A stretch of DNA of 57,186 bases from Opitutaceae bacterium (GCA_026125215.1 JAHCLN010000005.1:1-57186); one strand, 5' to 3'. Numbered from the stretch's first letter, positions 1 to 11,295 are shown. Notes: generated by a model not told the origin, from the letters alone. A program made the numbers and translations.

Positions 1-131
1 TCGTGGGCGCATGCGAACCGGCCGAATCTGTCCGCCCCGCCGCGAACAACCAAGCGCGAATTCATCCCCGCGGCCGGCCCATCCGGCCAATCCGGCGCCG
101 GCCCGCGCCGGCGGACGGAAAGCGCGGCACC

Positions 132-162
132 CACGGTTGTCATATAATAGATGACAACCGTG
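132..162. repeat. Perfect 12-bp inverted repeat with an AT-rich loop
   Basis: The arms CACGGTTGTCAT (132-143) and ATGACAACCGTG (151-162) are perfect reverse complements around a 7-nt loop. The loop region carries TATAAT at 143-148 on the plus strand and TATTAT on the minus strand, which stands out in such GC-rich DNA. It lies just downstream of the minus-strand lysozyme-like gene ending at 169. It could be a terminator hairpin without a U-tract, or an operator/promoter for a gene to the left of the window. Bases 1-131 show no supported gene. Confidence 0.75.
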
Positions 163-168
163 TGGGGG

Positions 169-660
169 CTATTGGCCGGCTGGTGGGGCCTGATTTTGCG
201 CCAGCCGCAGGCGGCGCATTTCCTCCGCGAGGTTGTGCACGCGCTCAGCATAGCGGTGCGCCGCGGCCGGCACCCGGCCGCGCACGGTGGCGCTCAGGCC
301 GCCGTTCCATGCCAGCGCAATGTTGTAGGGCGTCACCGGCAGGCCGTTGCGCACGAGGCCGCGGACGATCCAATCGTAGTGGCGCCGGGCCACCGTCGCC
401 GCCTGCTCGCGGTCGAGGGCGCGCCGGAAGGGCGCCTGCGTGTGCATGCGCCAGGTGGGCTCGCGAAACTGATACGGCCCCAGTTCGCCCTTGGGACCGG
501 GCTTGGTGACGTTGCGCGGGTTCTCCACCCAATGGATGGCCAGCAAAACTTCCGCGCGCGTCGTCTCAGCGCGCGCCGGGAGCGCGACGGTCAAAGCCAG
601 CAGGCCTAAAACGGAAAGGGCCCGGCTGTGACGCCCGGCCCGGATGGTGGATATTTTCAC
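169..660 (-). CDS. Secreted lysozyme-like / lytic transglycosylase-like protein
   Basis: The product is 163 aa with an N-terminal signal peptide: a basic start, a hydrophobic stretch near residues 15-29, and a likely cleavage after Ala-Arg-Ala near residue 31. The mature part resembles a small SLT/lysozyme-like fold. It has a candidate catalytic Glu46 in an AIHWVEN context, a GELGPYQF segment and a YNIALAWNGG segment like the Ala-Tyr-Asn-x-Gly motif of transglycosylases. The usual Glu-Ser is Glu-Asn here. It probably cuts or remodels peptidoglycan in the periplasm. Translation starts at a GTG (660-658), the only suitable start before the signal peptide. The fold assignment is moderate because the protein is short and divergent. 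Confidence 0.65.
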   Translation of the reverse strand: MKISTIRAGRHSRALSVLGLLALTVALPARAETTRAEVLLAIHWVENPRNVTKPGPKGELGPYQFREPTWRMHTQAPFRRALDREQAATVARRHYDWIVRGLVRNGLPVTPYNIALAWNGGLSATVRGRVPAAAHRYAERVHNLAEEMRRLRLAQNQAPPAGQ

Positions 661-756
661 GGCCCCCGCGGGACCGGCACGCCTATCCGGGGTTCAGGCT
701 TTGCGCATAACTTTTGGGAAATTTTCCGGGGAACCTGATGCCGCGACAAAAAGCCC

Positions 757-3420
<2,664 letters not shown>

Positions 3421-3525
3421 GACGGTGGAAATCCTGCCGCAATCGCCGGGAGAGGAAACCTCAAAATCTCGCGGACGCCGCGGATTGACAACCACGCCCG
3501 GCATCCCGGTCCTGTTTGCCCCGCC

Positions 3526-5871
3526 ATGCTCCGCCTGCACCTGCCGCCCAATCTCTCCGCCGCCATCGGGCGCGACGCCATCCCGCTCAAGGTGGAGGTG
3601 GACCTCGCCGCCATGCCGCCGCCGGAGCTGCTGCCGGCGCTGGCCCTGCTGCAACGCTGGTGCGCTGCGCCCGTCCCGCCGAAATTCATCCAGCTCACCC
3701 GCGCCCAGCTCCGTGAACTCGTCGCCGCGGCCGGGGCGCAGCCGGTCTTCGTCGATGACAACGGGCCGGCGAAACCGTGGGCGCACGACCTGCCGCCGGA
3801 GCCGGTCAAAGAGCCACACCCCGCGCCCAAAAACGGGAAACAAAGCCCGAAAATCGGCCACCGCCCCGCACCCATGACGGTGGACGGCAGCGAGCACTAC
3901 CTCGCCGTCACCCTGCCCTCGCGCGATCATTCCGCCTACGCCGAGATCCTCGACCTGCTCAAAACTTCCGGCTTCGTCCTCGAGCCTTCCAACCGCCAGT
4001 GGTGGCTGCGCGACCGGCACAAGACGCTGAACTTCCTCGCCGCCCACGGCGACAAGCTCCGCACCACCTGGGGTGCCCGCTTCACGGAAAACTTCACCCG
4101 GCGCACCGCCCACCTGCAGGCCGCCGACGTCGCCTGCTCCGCCGCGGCCGCGGGCGAAGACTTCGCCGTCACGGTCGCACTCGAGGCCGGAGACGCGGAT
4201 GAAGCGGCCCTGCGCGCGGCCGTGGCAGGCAACCGCGGCTACGTCGAAGCCAACGGCAACATCTACCTGCTCGGCGCCGCGCGGCTGGCCAAACTCGCCG
4301 CCGCCCAGCAAATCCTCGCCGGCGAACCGCAGGCGTCGCTGTCTCCGCGCCGCACCGTGCGGCTGCCGCGCACGCGGCTGGCGGAGGCCGAGGCCGTGCT
4401 GGAGGAACTTTCGCCGCAGTTCGCCCCGCCGGAAGCATGGCGGGAGCGCAGCCGCGCGCTGCGCGACCTCACCACGCTGCCACCCGCGCCGTTGCCGGCC
4501 GGTCTCGCCGTGCAGTTGCGGCCCTACCAGCGCCTCGGTGCCGCCTGGCTCTGGTATCTGCACGCGCAAAAACTCGGCGGCATCCTCGCTGATGAGATGG
4601 GGCTCGGCAAAACCCTCCAGGCCCTCGGCCTGCTGGCCGCCCTGCCGCCGGGCTCACGCCGCTTGGTCGTCGCCCCCGCCTCCCTGCTCGAAAACTGGCG
4701 GCGCGAGGCCGCCCGCTTCACGCCGCAGTTGTCCGTCTTCGTGCACCACGGCCAGCGCCGCCTCGCCGCCTTCGGCTCACACGACCTCATCATCACAAGC
4801 TATGGCACGCTCACGCGCGACCGCGAGCTGTTCGCCGGCGCCGGCTTCGACTGCGTGGTCGCCGACGAAGCCCAGCACATCAAGAACCGCCGCTCGCAGA
4901 ACACCCAGGCGCTCCGCGCCCTGCGCGCCGGCACCCGCTTCCTCCTCACCGGCACGCCGCTGGAAAACTCGCTCGACGACCTGCGCTCGCTGTTCGAATT
5001 CCTCCTGCCCGGTTTCCTGCGTCCGCTCCCGCCCGGGCTGCGGGCCGACGAGCGCGCCTGGCATGACGAACGCCTCCGCGCGCAGACGGCCCCCTACATC
5101 CTGCGCCGCACCAAACAAAGCGTCGCCCCGGAACTGCCGCCGAAGATCGAGCAGATTCTCTGGTGCGAACCCACCGCCGCCCAGGCCGCCCTCTACCGGC
5201 GGATGCAGGAGCAATCCGAACGCGACCTCCTCGACCTCGCGGCCGCCGGCGCCAGCGAAGCCCGCCTGCGGCTCGCGACGCTCACCCAGCTCCTGCGCCT
5301 GCGCCAGATCTGCTGCGATCCGCGGCTGGTCGAGACCTCGGCGGCGGCGGCAGACTCCGCCAAACGGGAGGCGTTGCGCGAACTGCTCGACGAGGCGCTC
5401 GACGACGGCCACCGCGTGCTCGTGTTCTCCCAGTTCACCTCGCTGCTTGCGCTGCTGCGCACCGAGCTCGAAGAGGCCGGCACCGCCCATTGCTACCTCG
5501 ACGGCGCGATGTCCGCCCGCGCGCGCCAGGCCGAAGTGGACCGTTTCCAGCGCTCGCCGGAAATTCCGCTCTTCCTGCTCTCGCTCAAGGCCGGCGGCAC
5601 CGGACTCAACCTCACCGGCGCCGACACCGTCGTGCACCTCGACCCGTGGTGGAATCCTGCCGTCGAGATGCAGGCCACCGACCGTGCCCACCGCATCGGC
5701 CAGACCCGCACCGTCACCAGCTACAAGCTCATCTGCGCCGGCACCGTCGAGGAAAAGGTGCTCGCCCTGCAGGACGAAAAACGCGCCCTGCTCGCCGGTG
5801 TGTTCGAAGCGAGCGACGCCGGCGCCGCGAAACTCTCGCTCTCCGATCTGCGCGACCTGCTCAAGGACTGA
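3526..5871 (+). CDS. SNF2-family DEAD/DEAH helicase-like ATPase
   Basis: The product is 781 aa. The first ~340 residues are poorly conserved. A SNF2 ATPase core follows: Walker A DEMGLGKT at about residue 356, Walker B DEAQ at about 447, and helicase motif VI in DRAHRIGQTR at about 719. These are the RapA/SNF2 translocase hallmarks, implying ATP-driven movement on double-stranded DNA to remodel nucleoprotein complexes. ATG 3526 is preferred over upstream in-frame codons because those overlap the divergent glycosidase gene. A second SNF2 paralogue lies at 27325-29892. The cellular target of this bacterial subgroup is not known from sequence. Confidence 0.9.
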   Translation: MLRLHLPPNLSAAIGRDAIPLKVEVDLAAMPPPELLPALALLQRWCAAPVPPKFIQLTRAQLRELVAAAGAQPVFVDDNGPAKPWAHDLPPEPVKEPHPAPKNGKQSPKIGHRPAPMTVDGSEHYLAVTLPSRDHSAYAEILDLLKTSGFVLEPSNRQWWLRDRHKTLNFLAAHGDKLRTTWGARFTENFTRRTAHLQAADVACSAAAAGEDFAVTVALEAGDADEAALRAAVAGNRGYVEANGNIYLLGAARLAKLAAAQQILAGEPQASLSPRRTVRLPRTRLAEAEAVLEELSPQFAPPEAWRERSRALRDLTTLPPAPLPAGLAVQLRPYQRLGAAWLWYLHAQKLGGILADEMGLGKTLQALGLLAALPPGSRRLVVAPASLLENWRREAARFTPQLSVFVHHGQRRLAAFGSHDLIITSYGTLTRDRELFAGAGFDCVVADEAQHIKNRRSQNTQALRALRAGTRFLLTGTPLENSLDDLRSLFEFLLPGFLRPLPPGLRADERAWHDERLRAQTAPYILRRTKQSVAPELPPKIEQILWCEPTAAQAALYRRMQEQSERDLLDLAAAGASEARLRLATLTQLLRLRQICCDPRLVETSAAAADSAKREALRELLDEALDDGHRVLVFSQFTSLLALLRTELEEAGTAHCYLDGAMSARARQAEVDRFQRSPEIPLFLLSLKAGGTGLNLTGADTVVHLDPWWNPAVEMQATDRAHRIGQTRTVTSYKLICAGTVEEKVLALQDEKRALLAGVFEASDAGAAKLSLSDLRDLLKD

Positions 5872-5910
5872 GCCTCACCGTCGGCAGCCCGCTCGCGGGC
5901 GCTTCAGGGC

Positions 5911-5924
5911 GCGCGCAAGCGCGC
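5911..5924. terminator. GC hairpin between convergent genes
   Basis: GCGCGC (5911-5916) and GCGCGC (5919-5924) form a tight GC-only hairpin in the 67-bp gap between the convergent helicase and glycosidase-like genes. There is no U-tract, so termination would be Rho-dependent or weak. Classification as terminator rests mostly on location. Confidence 0.35.
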
Positions 5925-5938
5925 TGACCTACCGCCGT

Positions 5939-7459
5939 TCACGCCGGGCCGATGTGCAGCTCGGCGCGGACGATCTTGAAGCCGCCCGTCTTGCCTTCGA
6001 GCACCTCCACGACCTGCGCCTCCTCTTCGAGCAGCGCGACCGGCACCGCGTAATTGACCACGGTCCCTTGCACCGAGGCCACGGTGCAGGGCTGGCTGTT
6101 CACGAAGACCGCCAGCTTGTCCGGTGCCGCGGTCGCCGTGTCGAACTCCAGTTGCAGCGTCACCGTGCGATGCGCCTCCGGTTTTGGGCCGGTCTGGATG
6201 CGCAGCGAGCAGCCCGGCGGCCATTGGAAATCCGCGCCATTATCGGTGGCGGGCAACGCATGGTCCGGACCGTCCCCGGGCGCGCGCACATCGCGGTAGG
6301 TCACCGCATGGACCCGCGGCAGCCGGGCCAGTGCCTTTGCATCGCCCATCGCCCGGATCACGGTGTGGTAGGGCTCGGCGCCCCACTCCTTCACCAGCCC
6401 GTGCCCGGTCGGGAAATAGTTGAACAGGTAAACCTGGTCCGCACCGCCGTGCAGGATGGTCAGCGCCAGACCTGCGGCGAGGCCGGCGCTCATGTTCTGC
6501 GCCGGACCATTGGGCACCGGTTGGTAGCGCACTTCCATGCCGGGCGCGAGTTGAGCGGCGGTGCCATCAAGCAGCCGCCGCCATTCGCCGACCGGGATGT
6601 CGAAATCCGAACTCGACCAGAACGGCGTCGGCACGATCAGGTCCACCAGCCCCTCGCGCGCCCAGGCCACGGCATCGAAGCCCAGCCTCCGGGCGGTCTC
6701 CGGGCGCGTTGGCACCCGCACGGCCAGCTTCACGGGATGCCCCAGGCGCCGCACCGCCGCGCCGCAAAGCTCCTTCACGCGGCGCATCCACGCCGTGATG
6801 GCCCGACCGCCGGCCAGTTCGCGGCCGGCGCGGAAGTGCAGGACAAACCGCATCCAGTCGAGCTCGAGGCCGTCGAGATCGAATGTCTCCAACTGCTCGC
6901 GCACGAGCTTGAGAAAATGCTCCTGCACTTCGGGCCGCTCCCAATCGAGGCCCATCTCCGCCCACCACTTGCCGCGATGGGGCGCGCGCAGTTTTTTCGC
7001 GGCGCGCTGTTCTTTGTAGAAGGTGCTGAGCAAAGGGGTGTCCACCGCCATGCAGTCGTGCACATCGTTGAGCCGCACGGTCATCCAGGCGCCGATGCCG
7101 TGATGCCGGCAGCGCGCCAGCGCGCGCTCATGGAAATTCACGCCGAGGTCGGCCAGCCGCTTCGCGGAGTCGAGCCGCCGGCGCGTGGGCACGATCGAGG
7201 CCGCCGGCAGGTGCCGCAGCACCGGCTGGTCGTCCGGCCCGGCGGGGTCGTAGCCGTGCCAGTCGGTCTCCCACACCTTGCTGGCGTAGTTGGCCCGCAT
7301 CGCGTTGCCACAGGAGAAAAAAGTGCCGATGCCGGCGCGGTGCAGGTCGTCGATATAGGCGTCCACCGCCTCGCCGCTCATCTGGTCGGCCGTGCGCACG
7401 AAAAAGAAGTCCGTGCTGTCCTGGTTGAAGATCGGTCCTTTGATCATCGGGGTTTTCAT
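5939..7459 (-). CDS. TIM-barrel glycosidase-like protein (GHL10-like)
   Basis: The product is 506 aa with no signal peptide. The fold looks like a glycosyl-hydrolase-type TIM barrel: an N-terminal strand region FFFVRTADQ, a central DGLELDWMRF motif reminiscent of the acidic beta-4 end of GHL10-like barrels, and a C-terminal beta-sandwich (about residues 410-500) that could bind carbohydrate. I do not recognise a specific enzyme family. It is the last gene of a leftward operon: its ATG (7459-7457) overlaps the stop of the preceding gene in an ATGA, so translation is probably coupled. Association with a RidA and an aldolase-type lyase suggests sugar or sugar-acid catabolism, which is inference. 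Confidence 0.6.
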   Translation of the reverse strand: MKTPMIKGPIFNQDSTDFFFVRTADQMSGEAVDAYIDDLHRAGIGTFFSCGNAMRANYASKVWETDWHGYDPAGPDDQPVLRHLPAASIVPTRRRLDSAKRLADLGVNFHERALARCRHHGIGAWMTVRLNDVHDCMAVDTPLLSTFYKEQRAAKKLRAPHRGKWWAEMGLDWERPEVQEHFLKLVREQLETFDLDGLELDWMRFVLHFRAGRELAGGRAITAWMRRVKELCGAAVRRLGHPVKLAVRVPTRPETARRLGFDAVAWAREGLVDLIVPTPFWSSSDFDIPVGEWRRLLDGTAAQLAPGMEVRYQPVPNGPAQNMSAGLAAGLALTILHGGADQVYLFNYFPTGHGLVKEWGAEPYHTVIRAMGDAKALARLPRVHAVTYRDVRAPGDGPDHALPATDNGADFQWPPGCSLRIQTGPKPEAHRTVTLQLEFDTATAAPDKLAVFVNSQPCTVASVQGTVVNYAVPVALLEEEAQVVEVLEGKTGGFKIVRAELHIGPA

Positions 7460-8016
7460 GCAAGCTTTTCGTCGGGGTCGTTGGCCTTTTGGTAACGGTC
7501 GAGCTGCGCGGGATCGCGCGGCCAGTCGGCGCGCAGGCGCACATCCTTGGCGCCGGCCACACTGCCGGGCGCGGCATGACCGCCGGGCGTGCCCGCCGGC
7601 CGCATCTCCCACCAGCACTGGCCGCGGTGGTTGTGCTCGTGGTCGATCACGTAGCCCGCCTCGCGGAGCATCGGACCCGTCCAGCCCATGCAGTGGTCGC
7701 AGTAATCGCGGTAATGGTGGATGCCGTTGCGCAGCAGGAAGCCCCGCGAGGGGCAGTCGTGGAAATCGATCCGGAAAACATCCTCACGGTGCGAAATGTG
7801 GAAGCCGAGATCGGGCGACTCCTCCAGCAGCGTGTGCCCCCAGTATTTCAGCATGCCGGGGATGCCCTCGCCGCGGATCAGGTCCCGCGCGTGCCGCTGG
7901 CTGTCATGGTTGATTGCCTCGTTCCAATAATCGCGCACCAGCGCATGGCCGCCGGCGCGCTCCAGCCAGCCGAAGGTCCATTCGTAGTGGCCGCAGAAAT
8001 CGTAGCAGCCGATCAT
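7456..8016 (-). CDS. Cys/His-rich protein, paralogue of its upstream neighbour (ATC-hydrolase-like?)
   Basis: The product is 186 aa and cytoplasmic. The core contains RDYCDHCMGW, then about 20 residues later a His-rich HEHNHRGQCWWEM segment. The same spacing (RDYC-x-HC ... G-x-C) occurs in the adjacent upstream protein, so the two are tandem paralogues. The layout of a helical N-terminal half, a Cys-Pro stretch and then paired cysteines recalls the L-2-amino-thiazoline-4-carboxylate hydrolase-like (ATC_hydrolase) family, but I cannot confirm this. Conserved Cys/His residues suggest a metal or cofactor site. Both ends overlap neighbouring genes by four bases, indicating translational coupling. 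Confidence 0.6.
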   Translation of the reverse strand: MIGCYDFCGHYEWTFGWLERAGGHALVRDYWNEAINHDSQRHARDLIRGEGIPGMLKYWGHTLLEESPDLGFHISHREDVFRIDFHDCPSRGFLLRNGIHHYRDYCDHCMGWTGPMLREAGYVIDHEHNHRGQCWWEMRPAGTPGGHAAPGSVAGAKDVRLRADWPRDPAQLDRYQKANDPDEKLA

Positions 8017-8522
8017 GGCGCGACCTCCGCGATGGCCGCGGGCTCCTGCGGCGGGAGCGCCGCGGACGGCAGCGCATAGGTGTGCCGGCAACTGCCGTTG
8101 CCCCCGTCCAGGCGCATCTCCAGTCCCGCCTCCGCCGCGCGCGCCGCGCCGAGCACATGACAGTGGCGGCAGTAATCGCGCACGATCTCCCGGCCGCCCG
8201 CCCGCAGGTGCTTCAGCGCCGGGCACTCGCGCACGTGGATCTCCACGCGGTCGGGCTGCTCCGTCACCTCCACCACCGCGCCCGGCTCCGCGGCAAAAAA
8301 CGCCCGCCAATACCGCGCCACCGCCGGCAGACCGCCCGTCCGCCACGCCGCATTGACCGGCGCGAAGTAGCCGCGGCCCATCTCCTGCAGATAAGCGCTC
8401 CACGCCTCGTGCCCCAGCTTCGTCAGGATGTAGCGGAAGGTCGCGTTGATCGCGTAATAAAAATCCGCCGAGCCCTGCGGCTTGGTGTCGGTGTAGGGCA
8501 ACGGGCTTTTCGCGGGGTTCAT
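8013..8522 (-). CDS. Cys/His-rich protein with CxxC-type motif (ATC-hydrolase-like?)
   Basis: The product is 169 aa with no signal peptide. The N-terminal half is helical (FYYAINATFRYILTKLG). It is followed by a short beta segment EVTEQPDRVEIHVRECP and then RDYCRHCHVLG and GGNGSCRHTYA. The Cys pattern matches the next gene, so they probably form a heterodimer or duplicated enzyme. Its stop overlaps the next gene's start in ATGA. The upstream lyase gene ends 15 bp before its ATG. The family assignment to ATC-hydrolase-like proteins is a tentative impression from motif layout; no function is claimed. Confidence 0.6.
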   Translation of the reverse strand: MNPAKSPLPYTDTKPQGSADFYYAINATFRYILTKLGHEAWSAYLQEMGRGYFAPVNAAWRTGGLPAVARYWRAFFAAEPGAVVEVTEQPDRVEIHVRECPALKHLRAGGREIVRDYCRHCHVLGAARAAEAGLEMRLDGGNGSCRHTYALPSAALPPQEPAAIAEVAP

Positions 8523-8537
8523 GCCGGGTGAAGTCGC

Positions 8538-9476
8538 TCAGGGCAGGAGGTCGGCGCGATAGCCCAGCCCGTCGGAGCCGTCCAGCGCCGCCGCGATCTG
8601 CGCGGCGCACTCCGCGGTGAGCGGGTAGTCGAGATGGTTGGCATGCGTCGAGAAGACACCCATCCGCACGAGAAGCTCTTTGAGGCCCGTCAGCCAGCAC
8701 TCGATTTTCGGGCCGCCATACACGCGCAGCATCAGGTCGTTCATCCGGGCCTGCAGTTGCGCGGCCCCGGCCAGATCGCCGGCCCGCACCGCGGCGATGA
8801 TCCGGCCGGCAATGCCGCCGTTGAAAATCCCGCCGCCCAGCAGGAGCCCGCTGTAGCCGGCGCGCAGGTAGTCCACGCAGTTGAACTCGTCGCCGTCGAG
8901 CACGACCAGTCCCGGCCGGGCTTTCATCGCCGCCAGGTAAAGGTCGCGACGCATCTCCGACTGCGAACTGTCCTTCACCATCACGATGCCGGGCTCGGCG
9001 AGCAGTTCCGGGAGCAATTCCTCCGGCAACGCGTTCGGGCTGTGCTTGCCGCGGTCGTAGAAACCGACCGGCAGCACGCTCGCGCGGACAATCTCGCGGT
9101 AGTGGGCGAGCTTCCGCGCCGGCGTGCCATTGAGGAAAAACCACGGCGCATCCACCACCGCGATCTCCGCGCCCCACTCCGCCGCCTGCTCGATGTTGGC
9201 CAGCACCCGCGCGGCGGAGTTGTCCGTCACCTGCACCGCCACGCGCAGCCGGCCGGCGGACGCCGCCACAACCGCGCGCACGAGCGCCGCCTTGTCGTCG
9301 GCCCGCAGCCACGGACCCTCGCCACAGGTGCCCGCCAGCATCAGCCCCTGCACGCCAAGCCGCAGGTGATGGGCGACGAGCCGCGGCACGGAGTTTTCGT
9401 CGAAACGCCTGTCGGCGGTGAGCGGTGTGGGCGTGGCCGACCAGACTCCTCCCGGCAGCGGCTTGGATGCTTTCAT
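8538..9476 (-). CDS. Dihydrodipicolinate synthase / N-acetylneuraminate lyase family aldolase
   Basis: The product is 312 aa, the normal length for this class I aldolase TIM barrel. The Schiff-base lysine is visible as Lys168 in VMVKDSS, and the catalytic Tyr140 in GFYDRG. The GTCGEG segment occupies the place of the carboxylate-binding GTTGE motif. Family members condense or cleave pyruvate adducts (DapA, NanA, KDG aldolase). With RidA directly upstream (9 bp) and no lysine genes nearby, a catabolic sugar-acid or amino-sugar role is more likely than lysine synthesis; that is inference. No gene symbol is given because the substrate is undetermined. Confidence 0.85.
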   Translation of the reverse strand: MKASKPLPGGVWSATPTPLTADRRFDENSVPRLVAHHLRLGVQGLMLAGTCGEGPWLRADDKAALVRAVVAASAGRLRVAVQVTDNSAARVLANIEQAAEWGAEIAVVDAPWFFLNGTPARKLAHYREIVRASVLPVGFYDRGKHSPNALPEELLPELLAEPGIVMVKDSSQSEMRRDLYLAAMKARPGLVVLDGDEFNCVDYLRAGYSGLLLGGGIFNGGIAGRIIAAVRAGDLAGAAQLQARMNDLMLRVYGGPKIECWLTGLKELLVRMGVFSTHANHLDYPLTAECAAQIAAALDGSDGLGYRADLLP

Positions 9477-9485
9477 ACGGCGAGA

Positions 9486-9869
9486 CTACTTCGCCACCGC
9501 GATGCACTCGATCTCGAAGTGCAGCACCTCGGGCAGGCAGTGCGTGATCGTGGTGCGCGCCGGATAGGGTGCGGTGAAATACTCGCGGTAGAGTTCGTTG
9601 TAGCGCGCGACATTGGCCGGATCGCGCACGTAGCTGCGCACCTGCACGACATGCCGCAGGTCGCTGCCCGCGGACTCAAGCACCTTGCGGAGATTCTCCA
9701 CCGAGCGACGAAACTCGCCCTCGAAGGTGTCTTGGACGATCTTCCCCGTCGCATCCACGGAGGCCTGTCCCGACACGAAGATCAGGTCGCCCACCCGCGT
9801 CGCGGGGCTGAACGGCAGATGGGAAACCGGGGTGGCCGGATCGCGGGGGTATTGGATGGTCGTGCTCAT
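9486..9869 (-). CDS. RidA/YjgF-family reactive-intermediate deaminase
   Basis: The product is 127 aa, the usual RidA length, with FVSGQASVDATGKIV near the start and ITHCLPEVLHFEIECIAVAK at the end. RidA proteins hydrolyse reactive enamine/imine intermediates of PLP chemistry. The usual active-site Arg falls in a region reading PYPARTTITH, consistent with family members that keep the Arg. ATG 9869 is chosen because the longer frame runs into the tRNA-Phe gene. It is the first gene of the five-gene operon ending at 5939, and its presence suggests that one of these enzymes generates an imine or enamine. Confidence 0.85.
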   Translation of the reverse strand: MSTTIQYPRDPATPVSHLPFSPATRVGDLIFVSGQASVDATGKIVQDTFEGEFRRSVENLRKVLESAGSDLRHVVQVRSYVRDPANVARYNELYREYFTAPYPARTTITHCLPEVLHFEIECIAVAK

Positions 9870-9906
9870 GCAGCCCCATGGCTGCACCCAAAGCCCCGCC
9901 CCGCCA

Positions 9907-9944
9907 AACAAAAAACCCGCAAGTTCTTGGGAACCGCGGGTTTT
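9907..9944 (-). terminator. Rho-independent terminator of tRNA-Phe
   Basis: On the minus strand AAAACCCGC (from 9944) pairs with GCGGGTTTT (to 9912) and runs on into further T residues. It lies directly after the 3' end of tRNA-Phe and upstream of the RidA gene. Confidence 0.75.
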
Positions 9945-9949
9945 GAAAG

Positions 9950-10025
<76 letters not shown>

Positions 10026-10091
10026 ACGGGAAAAGAGGCGGAGATAAAGGCCGGCCATCCGGCCGCGTCAACGGGAATTTCTCAGCAAGAC

Positions 10092-11147
10092 TCAAAGCTG
10101 CGCCGGCGGCACCTGCGGCAGCAGCTGCTTGATGGCGGGCACGGCGTCGCGGTGGCACACGAGCACGGCATCGGGTGTCTCGACGACCACAAGGTCGCGC
10201 ACGCCGCAGAGGGCGACGGTGCGGCCGTTGCTGAGCACGATGTTGTTGGCCGCTTCGTGCACGACAACGGGACCGCGCAGGGTGTTGCCGGCGGCATCGG
10301 CCGGCAGGTGTGCCGGCAGCGCCGTCCAGGTGCCGACGTCATCCCAGTCGAACTCCGCCAGCAGGGTCTCGACCTGCGCGGCCTTCTCCATGATGGCGTA
10401 GTCCACCGAGACCTTCGGCTCGAGCGGCGGAAACCGTGCCGCCAGAAACGCCGTCGCGTCACCGGCCGGAAAATCGCGGATAAACTGCGCGAGCATGGGC
10501 GTGTGCCGCTCCGCCTCGGCGAGGAAAGCGCCCACGCGCCAGACAAACATGCCGGCGTTCCAGGCGTGGCGGCCGCCGGCCACGTAGCGTTCGGCGGCGG
10601 CACGGTCGGGTTTTTCCACAAAGCGCACGACACGGCGGAAAGCGCCTTCACCGGTCTCGCCGAGTTCGAGGTAGCCGAAACCGGTGGCGGGATGCGCGGG
10701 CTTGATCGCGAAGGTCAACAACGCCGGTGTGCCCGCCGCCCGGGTGAGCGCAGCAGCCAGCTGCCGGCGGTAGGTGGCGGTGTCCTTGATGAGCGCATCG
10801 GCCGGGAGGAGCGCCAGCACGCCCTCGGGATCGCGAGCGCGCACCCAGGCCGTGGCAAGGGCGGCGGCGGCGGCGGTGTCACGCTTGGCCGGTTCGGCGA
10901 GAATCTGCACCGCCGGGAGGGATCGCAGCGCCTCGCGCGTGCCGGCGAGCTGGGCGGCGTTGGTGAGCACGAGAATGCGGTCGGGCGGCACCACGCCCTC
11001 CAGCCGGCGCACCGCCTCCTCCAGCAGCGTGCGCTCGGAAAACAGCCTGAGCAGGTGCTTCGGCATGTGGCGCCGGCTCATCGGCCAGAAGCGTTCGCCG
11101 CTGCCGCCCGCCATGATGCACGCATAAGCCCGGGGATTTTCCGTCAT
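10092..11147 (-). CDS. manC: Mannose-1-phosphate guanylyltransferase
   Basis: The product is 351 aa and makes GDP-mannose from mannose-1-phosphate and GTP for glycan synthesis. The nucleotidyltransferase signature ACIMAGGSGERFWPMSRR lies at the N-terminus, and the sugar-binding FVEKP and WNAGMFVW segments are in the middle. It is the short, single-domain type without the C-terminal isomerase cupin of bifunctional ManC/AlgA. ATG at 11147 is preferred over a TTG two codons upstream. A UDP-sugar epimerase gene precedes it on the same strand, so both probably supply nucleotide sugars for surface polysaccharide. Confidence 0.88.
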   Translation of the reverse strand: MTENPRAYACIMAGGSGERFWPMSRRHMPKHLLRLFSERTLLEEAVRRLEGVVPPDRILVLTNAAQLAGTREALRSLPAVQILAEPAKRDTAAAAALATAWVRARDPEGVLALLPADALIKDTATYRRQLAAALTRAAGTPALLTFAIKPAHPATGFGYLELGETGEGAFRRVVRFVEKPDRAAAERYVAGGRHAWNAGMFVWRVGAFLAEAERHTPMLAQFIRDFPAGDATAFLAARFPPLEPKVSVDYAIMEKAAQVETLLAEFDWDDVGTWTALPAHLPADAAGNTLRGPVVVHEAANNIVLSNGRTVALCGVRDLVVVETPDAVLVCHRDAVPAIKQLLPQVPPAQL

Positions 11148-11269
11148 GCCCAAGGTCTCCCAGCCCGCCGCCCGCAGGCCAAGCGGAAACTCATGGCCGT
11201 CTCGATGCTATGGCGGGCCGACTCGCCAGAGGCGAGCAAGCCCTTGTGCGCCTACCGTGCATCCGTAGC

Positions 11270-11295
11270 GAGCCGCTCGGAGATCGGCCCCTACC
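11270..11295. repeat. Copy 1 of a short intergenic repeat
   Basis: Bases 11272-11295 match 57012-57035 at 22 of 24 positions (core GCCGCTCGGAGATC). Both copies are intergenic. This one lies in the 170-bp gap between the epimerase and ManC genes, where no other feature is seen. Confidence 0.6.

Noticed and set aside
3421..4569. Upstream extension of the GH63-like reading frame on the minus strand
   Set aside because: The extra residues are low-complexity antisense of the SNF2 helicase gene and carry no domain; the ATG at 3420 fits the family start.
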